Shown: positions 27,499 through 35,707 of the stretch, piece by piece
How the letters are laid out: each line of letters starts with the position of its first letter
Position numbering within the stretch: the first letter of the stretch is position 1
Source: Thioclava dalianensis
Lineage (GTDB): Bacteria; Pseudomonadota; Alphaproteobacteria; Rhodobacterales; Rhodobacteraceae
Length of the DNA stretch: 64,000 nucleotides
NCBI RefSeq assembly: GCF_000715505.1
Contig: NZ_JHEH01000007.1
Location: 1-64,000 of the forward strand
Direction: 5' to 3'
Made by a program: the position numbers and the translations under genes
The notes under the pieces: model-generated
What the model was told of the DNA's origin: nothing
Databases searched by the model: none
Seen by the model: only the letters and a program-made list of their open reading frames with translations

Positions 27499-28338
27499 TT
27501 ACTTGAACGCAGCACAGGGATCGGGGCGCGGCGTGGGGGGCGTCACGATCCAGATATCATAGGGCGGAGGGTTCGAGGGGGACGCGCCCGCCGCACGCTC
27601 GATCTGACCCAGCGCGACGATCCGGGCCGTCGGGTCAAGCTGGCGCAAAATGGCTGGCACGCCAAGATCGGTGCGCGCGTGCCCGCTCCCGGCGATCAGC
27701 GCGACCGGCCCGCCGGTTTCCTCATAGGCCTGCTGAACGCTGCGCGCGAAGGCGGCATCGCGAAACCGCTGGGCTGCAACCATGCCGGGCAGCATCTCAG
27801 GCGGCAACGCGTTGCAGTGATCCACCTGCGCCTGATCCTCAAGCTGGCGTTGCAGAGCGTCTGGATAGGCACGATCAAGACCGTAGCGCGCCGCCTGTGG
27901 ACCGAACACGTCCGGCAAAGGCGTGGTCATGGCCGCACGAACCTGCGCGCGGGGCTGGGTCGCGCCAAAGATGCGCGCCTCCCCGATCGCGTCGAACACC
28001 GGCGCATAAAGCGCGATATCGGGCCATCCGGCCTCTTCCCAACCGACCGCACGGCCCAAAGCGGCGGGGTCTTGCAACAAATCTGGCGTGATGCGCGCGG
28101 CCTGTTCGGGGCTCAGCATCTCGAACACAACCGCCTTTGGCGCAATCGCCCGTAGCGCGCGGGCCTGATTGCGGTGGTGGGTCGGGTTGTCATGCACCTC
28201 CCCCAGCACGAAAATATCGCCCGACAGGCTGTCGAGCGATACAGGTTTGATCTCACCGGACAGATCACTGGCAAGCAGCGGCGTGCCAAGTGCCATTCCA
28301 AATGTCAGCGCATAGAGCGCGGCAATCGCTTGCTTCAT
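27499..28338 (-). CDS. ChaN-like haem-binding lipoprotein-family protein (Cofac_haem_bdg)
   Basis: Encodes 279 residues with an N-terminal signal peptide (to about LLASD) but no obvious lipobox. The motif LGEVHDNPTHH at about 45-55 and the later GSGHARTDLGVP are the two metal/haem-binding parts of the ChaN/PF04187 (Tiki-like) family. Campylobacter ChaN binds haem and helps iron uptake. Its start overlaps the rpoH stop by four bases (ATGA), so it is translated from the same message as the stress sigma factor. That link suggests haem or iron handling in the heat/oxidative response, which is inference. Confidence 0.85.
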   Translation of the reverse strand: MKQAIAALYALTFGMALGTPLLASDLSGEIKPVSLDSLSGDIFVLGEVHDNPTHHRNQARALRAIAPKAVVFEMLSPEQAARITPDLLQDPAALGRAVGWEEAGWPDIALYAPVFDAIGEARIFGATQPRAQVRAAMTTPLPDVFGPQAARYGLDRAYPDALQRQLEDQAQVDHCNALPPEMLPGMVAAQRFRDAAFARSVQQAYEETGGPVALIAGSGHARTDLGVPAILRQLDPTARIVALGQIERAAGASPSNPPPYDIWIVTPPTPRPDPCAAFK

Positions 28339-29213
28339 GCGAAGAAGCTTTGCACCTCGCCCTGATGGGTTTCAAGCGACTTGCGCATCTTGTCGAAAGC
28401 CTGAGCCTCAAGCTGGCGGATCCGCTCTTTCGACAAGCCCAGCTCTTCGCCAAGGCTCTCCAAAGTGCGCGGATCTTCGATCAGTCGACGCTCCCGGACG
28501 ATGTAGCGCTCCCGGTCGGTCAATCGATCCATCGCCTCGACGAGCCACGTCTTCATCGTCAGCCCATCATGGCTTTCAGCGACGCTTTCCTCGGGGTTGG
28601 CGCCGTCATCTTCCAGCGTGTCGACCCATTCACGCCCGTCCTCATCGCTCGATTGCGTTGCGTTGAGCGAGAAATCAGAGCCCGAGAGACGGCCTTCCAT
28701 CATTTCGACATCGTGGATCGGCACCCCGATCACCTCGGCCACTTTCAGGCGCAGCTGCAGCGCATCAAGGTGGATGCCCTCTTGCTGAGCCTCCCGCGCC
28801 AACTGGGCCTGAACCCGGCGCATATTGAAAAACAGCGCCTTTTGCGAGGAGGTCGACCCGGTGCGCACCATCGACCAGTTGCGCATCACGAATTCCTGGA
28901 TCGAAGCTTTGATCCACCAAACCGCGTAGGTCGAGAAGCGCACGCCGCGTTCCGGATCGAACTTATCGGCAGCTTTCATCAACCCGAGCGAGGCTTCTTG
29001 GATCAGATCGTTCATCGGCGCGCCGTAACGGCGGAACTTCGAGGCCATCGAGATTGCAAGGCGCATATAGGCCGTCACAAGGCGGTGCAGGGCTTGTTCG
29101 TCCCGGTGATCGCGCCACGCCCGAGCCAGTGCCGCCTCGGTATCAGCGTCCAGGAATTCCGCTTTCATCGCAGTGCGGGGAAGCGTCTCATCGGTCATAC
29201 CATCGAGTGCCAT
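28335..29213 (-). CDS. rpoH: RNA polymerase sigma-32 factor (RpoH, RpoH-II-like)
   Basis: Encodes 292 residues. Region 2 shows LIQEASLGLMKAADKFDPERGVRFSTYAVWWIKASIQEFV, of which the core promoter-melting part is conserved across sigma-32. The RpoH box, QKALFFNMRR, is present at about 123-132. Region 4.2 shows LESLGEELGLSKERIRQLE. From memory the sequence is closer to the RpoH-II of Rhodobacter, which works in oxidative stress, than to RpoH-I. The ATG has GGGAGATGAG before it. A GGAAC-N16-CATT element and a perfect FNR palindrome lie upstream. chaN is coupled downstream. Confidence 0.92.
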   Translation of the reverse strand: MALDGMTDETLPRTAMKAEFLDADTEAALARAWRDHRDEQALHRLVTAYMRLAISMASKFRRYGAPMNDLIQEASLGLMKAADKFDPERGVRFSTYAVWWIKASIQEFVMRNWSMVRTGSTSSQKALFFNMRRVQAQLAREAQQEGIHLDALQLRLKVAEVIGVPIHDVEMMEGRLSGSDFSLNATQSSDEDGREWVDTLEDDGANPEESVAESHDGLTMKTWLVEAMDRLTDRERYIVRERRLIEDPRTLESLGEELGLSKERIRQLEAQAFDKMRKSLETHQGEVQSFFA

Positions 29214-29305
29214 TTACTCATCTCCCGGATCTTTTGCCGTTGCGGCGCCAAGTAGCTCCAGCCTCTCGCAACAGCGTCAACGAGACGTGGTTGCTTCGCT
29301 GTGCT

Positions 29306-29330
29306 AATGTTCGTGCCACGAAAAGGTTCC
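29306..29330 (-). promoter_or_regulatory. EcfG-type promoter for rpoH-chaN (GGAAC-N16-CATT)
   Basis: On the minus strand GGAAC (29330-29326) and CATT (29309-29306) are separated by exactly 16 bases, one mismatch from EcfG consensus. The predicted transcript start is near 29298, about 85 bases upstream of the rpoH ATG. In other alphaproteobacteria rpoH2 is a target of EcfG, which supports the match. Confidence 0.55.
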
Positions 29331-29377
29331 TCACGGAAACGTTGATTTCTGCCAGCCCGGTTGTGCATTGCGGCAAC

Positions 29378-29399
29378 TTGACGCAAGAAAATTCGTCAA
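29378..29399. repeat. Inverted repeat TTGACG-N10-CGTCAA
   Basis: TTGACG (29378-29383) and CGTCAA (29394-29399) form a perfect six-base inverted repeat with one helical turn between half-site centres plus a few bases. It lies three bases from the FNR palindrome. It looks like a binding site for a dimeric regulator that I cannot name. Confidence 0.4.
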
Positions 29400-29402
29400 A
29401 AT

Positions 29403-29416
29403 TTGATCCAAATCAA
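29403..29416. promoter_or_regulatory. FNR/FnrL-type operator
   Basis: TTGAT-N4-ATCAA at 29403-29416 is a perfect match to the FNR-family palindrome used by FnrL in Rhodobacteraceae. It lies 190 bases upstream of rpoH and 270 upstream of comM. Its centre is about 110 bases from the proposed rpoH promoter start, which is far for a classical FNR activator site. It might serve an unseen promoter or small RNA in the 472-base region 29214-29685, which otherwise contains no gene I can support. Confidence 0.6.
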
Positions 29417-29625
29417 AGCATTAACGCCGTTCCATCACAAAATCTCGATCGCGAAAAATACTAAGCGTGCTCACGGGTTCTTGACTGGTTCCGCGTGGGT
29501 TGAAACATAGATTGCGCCCATTTATCACGCATCTGTGCATTTCGGCCCAAGGCTTCGTGCGCGCGTGCAGCATTGGGCCTCGCGGCAGCGCGGCATGGAT
29601 AGCCGTGAGTCGTGAAATGCCGACT

Positions 29626-29640
29626 TTAACCTTTTGTAAA
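29626..29640. promoter_or_regulatory. CtrA-like half-site pair before comM (TTAA-N7-TAAA)
   Basis: TTAA at 29626-29629 and TAAA at 29637-29640, with seven bases between, differ by one base from TTAA-N7-TTAA. The site is about 46 bases upstream of comM. In Rhodobacter capsulatus the transformation-like genes needed to receive gene transfer agent DNA, including comM, depend on CtrA. That makes the position suggestive. Confidence 0.4.
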
Positions 29641-29685
29641 CCAACCTTGCTCTAGCCTTGCCCGGGTTGAGCGAAGGACAGAAAA

Positions 29686-31197
29686 ATGGTCGCCAAGACC
29701 TATACGGTCGCGTTTGAGGGCGTGGAGGCCCGTTCGGTCGAAGTCCAATGTGCGCTGTCTGAGGGACTGCCCGGATTTGCCATCGTGGGGCTTCCCGACA
29801 AGGCGGTCTCCGAGGCCCGCGAGCGTGTGCGCGCCGCACTTGGTGCGCTGGCAATCGCGATGCCGCTTCAGAAGATCACGGTCAATCTCTCGCCCGCGAA
29901 CATGCCCAAGGAGGGCTCCCATTTCGATCTCGCGATTGCGCTCTCGCTGCTCGCAGCGCTGGGGATCATCCCCCCTGAGCGTGCACAGGCAATCGTGGCG
30001 ATTGGCGAGTTGTCTCTCGACGGGCGGCTGGTCGCGGTCACAGGCGCGCTGCCCGCAGCCCTCGCCGCCGCCGAGGCGGAGCGCGATCTTCTCTGCCCCG
30101 CCGCCTGCGGTGCCGAGGCTGCTTGGGTCGGCGCGACAGATGTCTTTGCCCCCGCGACCCTGTCCGACGCCGTCGCCCATCTGAGTGCGCGCACCCCGCT
30201 CGAGCCCGCGCGCCCGGGTCTGCAAAAGCCACCGCAAAACCCGCGCGACATGCGCGATGTCAAAGGACAGGAGCGAGCCAAGCGCGCGCTTGAAATCGCC
30301 GCGGCCGGGCGCCACCACATGATGATGATCGGTGCGCCGGGCTCGGGCAAATCGATGCTGGCGGCGCGCCTGCCCTCGATCCTGCCGCCGCTGAACGCCA
30401 GCGAGGCGCTCGAAACCTCGATGATCCATTCGCTTTCGGGCTTGCTCGGAGAGGGCGGTATTTCGCGGAGCCGCCCGTTCCGAGAGCCTCATCACACTGC
30501 CTCGATGGCGGCGATGATCGGCGGGGGGCGCGGTGCGCAGCCCGGAGAGGTGAGCCTTGCCCATAACGGGGTGCTCTTCATGGATGAGTTCCCGGAGTTC
30601 CCCCGCACCGTTCTTGAAACCCTGCGCCAACCCATCGAGAGCGGTGAGGTCGTGGTTGCGCGCGCCAATGCCCATACGCGCTACCCTTGCCGGTTCCTGC
30701 TGATCGCTGCCGCCAACCCGTGTAAATGCGGCTATCTGGGCGATCCGGCGCGGGCCTGCGCCCGGGTTCCGGCCTGTGGTGAGGACTATCTGGGCAAGAT
30801 TTCTGGCCCGCTGATGGACCGCTTCGATCTGCGCATCGAAGTGCCGCCGGTGAGCTATACCGATCTCGATCTGCCTGCGAATGGCGACAGCTCGGCGACG
30901 ATTGCGCAACGTGTGGCACAGGCGCGCAGTGTTCAGTCCGCGCGCTTCAGCGCACATGGATCGGTGCGCGTGAATGCCGAGGCCGAAGGGGGCCTGCTTG
31001 AAGAGATCGCAACCCCCGACGCGCAGGGCCGCGCCTTGCTGTCACAGATGGCGGAACGGTTCGGGCTATCGGCACGCGCCTATCACCGGGTGCTGCGCGT
31101 CGCCCGCACGATCGCGGATCTCGACGGCGATGAGGCCGTGCGCCACCCGCATGTGGCCGAGGCGCTGAGCTATCGGATCACGGCGCTCACATCTTGA
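29686..31197 (+). CDS. comM: YifB/ComM family Mg-chelatase-like AAA+ ATPase
   Basis: Encodes 503 residues. The N-terminal ChlI-like Lon-fold domain holds GLPGFAIVGLPDKAVSEARERVRAAL. The Walker A loop is GAPGSGKSMLA at about 215-225 and Walker B is VLFMDEFPEF at about 297-306. A zinc-like CKCGYLGDPARACARV region follows. ComM is a hexameric helicase that promotes branch migration of incoming DNA in natural transformation and, in Rhodobacter, in uptake of gene transfer agent DNA. The ATG is preceded by GAAGGA. The 3' end overlaps the convergent esterase gene by 11 bases. Confidence 0.93.
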   Translation: MVAKTYTVAFEGVEARSVEVQCALSEGLPGFAIVGLPDKAVSEARERVRAALGALAIAMPLQKITVNLSPANMPKEGSHFDLAIALSLLAALGIIPPERAQAIVAIGELSLDGRLVAVTGALPAALAAAEAERDLLCPAACGAEAAWVGATDVFAPATLSDAVAHLSARTPLEPARPGLQKPPQNPRDMRDVKGQERAKRALEIAAAGRHHMMMIGAPGSGKSMLAARLPSILPPLNASEALETSMIHSLSGLLGEGGISRSRPFREPHHTASMAAMIGGGRGAQPGEVSLAHNGVLFMDEFPEFPRTVLETLRQPIESGEVVVARANAHTRYPCRFLLIAAANPCKCGYLGDPARACARVPACGEDYLGKISGPLMDRFDLRIEVPPVSYTDLDLPANGDSSATIAQRVAQARSVQSARFSAHGSVRVNAEAEGGLLEEIATPDAQGRALLSQMAERFGLSARAYHRVLRVARTIADLDGDEAVRHPHVAEALSYRITALTS

Positions 31198-32086
31198 GCA
31201 TGCGCCGCGCGGCCTGGGCCGCATCCTCCAACGCCTCGCGCGCCTCTGGCAAGCGCCCGTCGAAGAATTGCCAGACATGCGGCGTATCGGGCCAGCTTTG
31301 CACCAACACATCGCAGCCAAAGCTGCGCAGCCGCTCAGCCATGCTTAGGGAATCGTCGCTCAGCAGCTCTGCCATCGAATGCTGGATCAGCACGGGCGGC
31401 GGCGCCTCGAAATTGGCGAAAAGCGGCGAGACGCTTGGGTCATCCGAGGCCAGCTCGCCGCGCGCATCTTCACTGCATTTGCGTATGCGAGCGGGCGTCA
31501 GGATCACGTCTGTCGCGACATTCTCGCGATAGGACTCGCCCGATCCGCTCAGATCCGTCCAAGGCGAGAAGGCGATGACCCCGGCCGGCGGCGTGCCCGC
31601 CGCACAGAGCCGTGCCAGCAGCAAAAACGCCAGCCCACCGCCCGCACTGTCGCCCGCGAGTATGATCCGATCCGGCGCATATCCTTTTGCGACGAGATCA
31701 TCCCACGCCGCTTGCGCATCATCGACGGCAGCCGGCAGCGGATGTTCCGGCGCAAGCCTGTAATCGGGTACAATCACCTCCAGCCCGGACAGGCGCGACA
31801 GCCGCCCAGCCAGACCACGATACATAAAGGGCGAGCCGCTCACATACCCGCCGCCGTGCAAATACAAGACCACCGCATCATGCGCCACCTGCCCCACCCG
31901 CAAGGACAATGCAGGCATTCCTCCGCAACGCCGATGTAGCAGACACAGCCCGCGCGGCGGCACAATCGCCCAGCTCGTGCCGCGCGCCATCTCGCGGCGG
32001 ACGCGCAGCGGGTCAGTGGTCGCGGCAACCCTGCGCTTGGCACCGGCCCGCAGGATCAGGTTCAATATGCGTAACTGTAGGGACAC
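31187..32086 (-). CDS. Alpha/beta hydrolase of the hormone-sensitive lipase family
   Basis: Encodes 299 residues. The oxyanion-hole motif HGGGYVSGSP at about 77-86 and the nucleophile motif GDSAGGG at about 145-151 are the signatures of HSL-type esterases. The acid is in the region DVLVQ... and the base is in TPHVWQFF near residue 270. It should hydrolyse short acyl esters. The GTG at 32086 is chosen for GGAGC four bases upstream; it lies two bases past the gshB stop. Co-transcribed with gshB. Confidence 0.87.
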   Translation of the reverse strand: MSLQLRILNLILRAGAKRRVAATTDPLRVRREMARGTSWAIVPPRGLCLLHRRCGGMPALSLRVGQVAHDAVVLYLHGGGYVSGSPFMYRGLAGRLSRLSGLEVIVPDYRLAPEHPLPAAVDDAQAAWDDLVAKGYAPDRIILAGDSAGGGLAFLLLARLCAAGTPPAGVIAFSPWTDLSGSGESYRENVATDVILTPARIRKCSEDARGELASDDPSVSPLFANFEAPPPVLIQHSMAELLSDDSLSMAERLRSFGCDVLVQSWPDTPHVWQFFDGRLPEAREALEDAAQAARRMLKM

Positions 32087-32087
32087 A

Positions 32088-33029
32088 TCAGCTCCGTTTC
32101 GCCTCGATCGCCTCCCAGATATGGGCTGCAACGTTAACCCCGTCAAAGCGTTCAAGTTCCTGAATGCCCGTGGGCGAGGTCACGTTGATCTCGGTGAGCC
32201 AGTCCCCGATCACGTCGATGCCGACGAAAATCTGCCCGTGCTCGCGCAAAACCGGACCGATCGCGGCGCAGATTTCAAGGTCACGTTCGGTCATGGCAAC
32301 TTTCTCCGGACGCCCGCCCACATGCATGTTTGACCGGGTCTCCCCCTCGGCCGGAACCCGGTTGATCGCGCCAACCGGTTCGCCATCCACCAGAATGATC
32401 CGCTTGTCGCCCTTGGATACCGCGGGCAGGAATTTTTGGGCGATCAGGGGTTCGTTATTGATGCCGGTAAACAGCTCGTGAAGCGAAGAAAGGTTGCGGT
32501 CATTCGGGTCCAGCCGGAACACGCCAGCCCCCCCATTGCCGTAAAGCGGCTTGAGGATGATATCGCCATGCGCCGCCTTGAAGTCGCGAATGGTCCGCAG
32601 ATCTCGTGCAATCAAGGTCGGCGGCGTCAATTCCGGGAAGGACAGAACGAGCAGCTTTTCCGGGAAGTTGCGGACCCAGAACGGATCATTGACCACCAGC
32701 GTGCCCGGCTGAAGACGCTCTAGCAGATGCGTAGAAGTGATATAGCCCATATCAAAGGGGGGATCCTGACGCAGCCACACCACGTCCCAATCGGCAAGAT
32801 CAACCTCGACCTCATCGCCCAACGTGAAATGATTGCCGCGCTCACGGCGCAGCGTCAACGGCCAGCCGCGTGCCAAAATACGCCCTTCACGATATGACAA
32901 CCTGTCTGGCGTGTAGTAAAATAGCTCATGGCCGCGGGCCTGCGCCTCCTCCGCGATCCGAAAGGTGCTATCGGCATCAATATCGACCGCGCCGATCGGA
33001 TCCATCTGAATTGCGACTTTCAAAGACAT
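32088..33029 (-). CDS. gshB: Glutathione synthase
   Basis: Encodes 313 residues, the usual length. It joins gamma-glutamylcysteine and glycine with ATP to make glutathione. The N-terminal lid domain starts [26 protein letters not shown]-grasp signatures include [20 protein letters not shown] and [20 protein letters not shown]. It forms part of the cluster gshB-yraN-rsmI on the minus strand, divergent from the LpoA-like gene. GGGGG lies before the ATG. Confidence 0.95.
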   Translation of the reverse strand: MSLKVAIQMDPIGAVDIDADSTFRIAEEAQARGHELFYYTPDRLSYREGRILARGWPLTLRRERGNHFTLGDEVEVDLADWDVVWLRQDPPFDMGYITSTHLLERLQPGTLVVNDPFWVRNFPEKLLVLSFPELTPPTLIARDLRTIRDFKAAHGDIILKPLYGNGGAGVFRLDPNDRNLSSLHELFTGINNEPLIAQKFLPAVSKGDKRIILVDGEPVGAINRVPAEGETRSNMHVGGRPEKVAMTERDLEICAAIGPVLREHGQIFVGIDVIGDWLTEINVTSPTGIQELERFDGVNVAAHIWEAIEAKRS

Positions 33030-33090
33030 TCACGCCCCCTATTGCATCACGCTATTGATGCTATGTGGCGCGCGCGGATGCAATCGCAAC

Positions 33091-33456
33091 TCACATCCCG
33101 AAATAGGCGTTCTCAAGGATGCGGATCTGACCTTGCGCATCGACAAGCGCCAGATCGAAGCGAACCTTCCTGTTGCAGTTCGCAGGGGCAGGAAAGCGCG
33201 CCAGATATTCTTGTGCTGATACGCAAATACGCTGCATCTGACGCGGTGAGAGCCGGTCCGCTGCGCGCGCATGGGAGCGGGATTTCTTGACCTCGACAAA
33301 AATCACCGTATCGCCATCCCGCGCGATCAGGTCGATCTCTCCGCCAAAGCGGCCGCGCCAGCGATGGGCCGAAATCTGCCCTCCGGCATCTTCGTAACGC
33401 CGAGCCACCTGTTCCTCAGCGGCCAGACCGGAATAATAGGACAGTGCTCCACTCAT
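33091..33456 (-). CDS. YraN family (UPF0102) predicted endonuclease
   Basis: Encodes 121 residues. The core motif GEIDLIARDGDTVIFVEVKKSRSHA carries the Asp, Glu-x-Lys pattern of PD-(D/E)xK nucleases, and YraN proteins share it. The true substrate is unknown. The ATG overlaps the rsmI stop by four bases (33453-33456), the classic gene order in many bacteria, where these two are placed next to LpoA. Confidence 0.9.
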   Translation of the reverse strand: MSGALSYYSGLAAEEQVARRYEDAGGQISAHRWRGRFGGEIDLIARDGDTVIFVEVKKSRSHARAADRLSPRQMQRICVSAQEYLARFPAPANCNRKVRFDLALVDAQGQIRILENAYFGM

Positions 33457-34367
33457 CGGCTCTTCTCCAATGCCAGGGCCGCCTGATAGACGTCCCGCCG
33501 CGGCAAACCGAGGGCATTCGACACCTCTGATACCGCATCTTTCAGGCTTTGCTGCGCCAAAGCCTGCCGCAACATCGCCTCCAGTTCCTCCGGACCCGCA
33601 GCCGGTCCCTGAGCCCGATCGACGAGTAACACGATCTCACCTTTGACCGAGGCTCCTTCGAGCCCATCTGCAAGCGAGCCCAATGTCCCGCGCCGTGTCT
33701 CTTCGAATTTCTTTGTCAGCTCCCGGCACAGCGCCGCCTCTCGGCTCTCGCCTAATATTTTCACACAATCCCTTAACATTCCCTGAATGCGTTTGGGGCT
33801 TTCGTAGAAGATCAGCGTCGCGGGGATGTCGCGCAGGCCTGCAAGCCATTTCTGGCGTGCCATGCTGGCATTGGGAGCAAAGCCCGCAAACAAAAAGCGA
33901 TCGCTGGGCAATCCCGAGACCGTGAGCGCAGCCAGCACAGCCGACGGCCCCGGCGCGGAGAAGACAGGCAGATCTTCGGCGAGTGCCGCGCGGCCAAGCT
34001 GGAAGCCCGGATCGGCTACAAGTGGTGTTCCGGCCTCGGAGGCATAGGCCACCGATTTTCCCTCTTGGAGCGCCGCCATGACGCGCGGGCGCATCTGGGC
34101 GCCGTTGTGATCGTGATAGGCCAGCACGCGGCGCCCCTCGAGCGGCACGCCGTGAATCTCCATCAGGTGACGCAAGCTGCGCGTGTCCTCGGCCACCAAA
34201 AGATCAGCCGAGCGCAGAATATCGAGCGCTCGCAAGGTGATATCCCGGGCCGCGCCGATCGGGGTTGCGATGAAATGCAGTCCCGGCGCGAGGGGAACAA
34301 GCCGTCCGGGCGCATCTGCCGTCGGTCCTTTCGGGGGCCGGTCACCTGTTTCGAACTCTTGTGCCAT
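33453..34367 (-). CDS. rsmI: 16S rRNA (cytidine-1402-2'-O)-methyltransferase
   Basis: Encodes 304 residues. It methylates the ribose of C1402 in the decoding centre using S-adenosylmethionine. The tetrapyrrole-methylase-type fold shows in LHFIATPIGAARDITLRAL, VAEDTRSLRHLM, SEAGTPLVADPG (the SAM-site loop) and FAGFAP. The ATG at 34367 has AAGGAG before it. An extension to 34436 is not conserved. It overlaps yraN by four bases and is divergent from the LpoA-like gene. Confidence 0.93.
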   Translation of the reverse strand: MAQEFETGDRPPKGPTADAPGRLVPLAPGLHFIATPIGAARDITLRALDILRSADLLVAEDTRSLRHLMEIHGVPLEGRRVLAYHDHNGAQMRPRVMAALQEGKSVAYASEAGTPLVADPGFQLGRAALAEDLPVFSAPGPSAVLAALTVSGLPSDRFLFAGFAPNASMARQKWLAGLRDIPATLIFYESPKRIQGMLRDCVKILGESREAALCRELTKKFEETRRGTLGSLADGLEGASVKGEIVLLVDRAQGPAAGPEELEAMLRQALAQQSLKDAVSEVSNALGLPRRDVYQAALALEKSR

Positions 34368-34465
34368 TCGGTGCTCCTTGAAGCGTGAGGATCGTTTACT
34401 TCGCGCGACGATCCGCTTAGGCTCCGGCCCGAACAAATCTTGCGTATAGAGCCTAAGGACCCATC

Positions 34466-35647
34466 ATGAGTGACCTGATCCGTATCATCCGCAGGCGCGC
34501 GGCACAATTTGTCGCTCTGTTCAGCGTGCTCTGGCTTGCAGCCTGTGTCGCAACCGGGCCGATGGGGCCCAATAGTGGCCAAAGAATCGATTCCTCCAAG
34601 CCCGTTCAGGTCGCGCTTCTGGTCCCGGCGGGATCGGGAAAATCGGGAGATGAAACCTTGGCGCGCGCGTTGCGCAACGCAGCCCAGATGGCCGTGAGCG
34701 ATCTGCAGGGCGCAAAAATCGATCTGCGCGTCTACAATACCGGCGGCCAGCCAGCGCAGGCGGCCGCGATGGCCAAGAAAGCGGTCGACGAAGGCGCCAA
34801 GATCATTCTGGGTCCGGTCTATGCCCAATCCGCCAATGCCGCAGCCGTCGCCGTGGCGCCGCGCAACATCAACGTGCTGGCCTTTTCGAACAACACCGAT
34901 ATCGCGGGGGGCAACCTCTTCGTGCTCGGGCCGACCTTCCCCAACACGGCCAATCGCCTTGTGAAATTTGCCGCAAGCCGGGGCAAGCAGCGCATGCTGG
35001 TCGTACATGAGGATACCGCCGCAGGTCAGGTCGGATCCGCCGCGATCCAAAGCGCAATCGCACGCAGCGGCGCCACTCTGGCCGGGGTGAGCTCCTATCC
35101 GTTCTCGCAGCAAGGCGTCACCTCTGCCGCCCCGCAGATCGCAAGCCGCATCAAAGCGGGCGATGTCGATGCGGTCTTCCTGACCGCGGATACCGCAGGC
35201 GCGTTGCCGCTGCTGACGCAATTGCTGTCCGAAAACGGCGTCGGTCCGCAAAGCGCGCAATATATCGGATTGACCCGCTGGGACATCCCGCCCGCCACAC
35301 TGTCCCTGCCCGGCGTTCAGGGCGGCTGGTTTGCCGAGCCGGATCCTAATCTTCAAGCCCAGTTCGTGCAGCGCTATCAGGCCGCCTATGGCGAGGCTCC
35401 GCATCCGATCGCAGGGCTTGCCTATGACGGGATTGCAGCTATTGGGGCGCTCATCAAATCGGGCAATCCGAACGCTCTGACCCGTCAGGGGATCACCCAG
35501 CCCTCGGGGTTTGTCGGTGTGAACGGCGTGTTCCGCCTGTTGCCCGATGGCACCAACGAGCGCGGGCTTGCCATCGCGCAGGTCCAGAACGGTCAGGCGA
35601 TGGTCATCGATCCCGCTCCGCGCAGCTTCGGTGGCGCCGGGTTCTGA
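34466..35647 (+). CDS. LpoA-like penicillin-binding protein activator lipoprotein
   Basis: Encodes 393 residues. A signal peptide with lipobox LAAC (Cys at about 27) predicts an outer or periplasmic lipid-anchored protein. The remainder, from VQVALLVPAGSGKSG, is a type I periplasmic-binding fold with two lobes, the C-terminal domain of LpoA that activates PBP1A. The helical N-terminal domain of enterobacterial LpoA is missing, as is normal outside that group. AAGGA lies before the ATG. The position opposite rsmI/yraN is conserved. Confidence 0.88.
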   Translation: MSDLIRIIRRRAAQFVALFSVLWLAACVATGPMGPNSGQRIDSSKPVQVALLVPAGSGKSGDETLARALRNAAQMAVSDLQGAKIDLRVYNTGGQPAQAAAMAKKAVDEGAKIILGPVYAQSANAAAVAVAPRNINVLAFSNNTDIAGGNLFVLGPTFPNTANRLVKFAASRGKQRMLVVHEDTAAGQVGSAAIQSAIARSGATLAGVSSYPFSQQGVTSAAPQIASRIKAGDVDAVFLTADTAGALPLLTQLLSENGVGPQSAQYIGLTRWDIPPATLSLPGVQGGWFAEPDPNLQAQFVQRYQAAYGEAPHPIAGLAYDGIAAIGALIKSGNPNALTRQGITQPSGFVGVNGVFRLLPDGTNERGLAIAQVQNGQAMVIDPAPRSFGGAGF

Positions 35648-35707
35648 TCCCGGCCCACGGGCCCGCCTTATGCGCCTTTCCTTCCTCCCAGCGGACGCAA
35701 TTTCATC

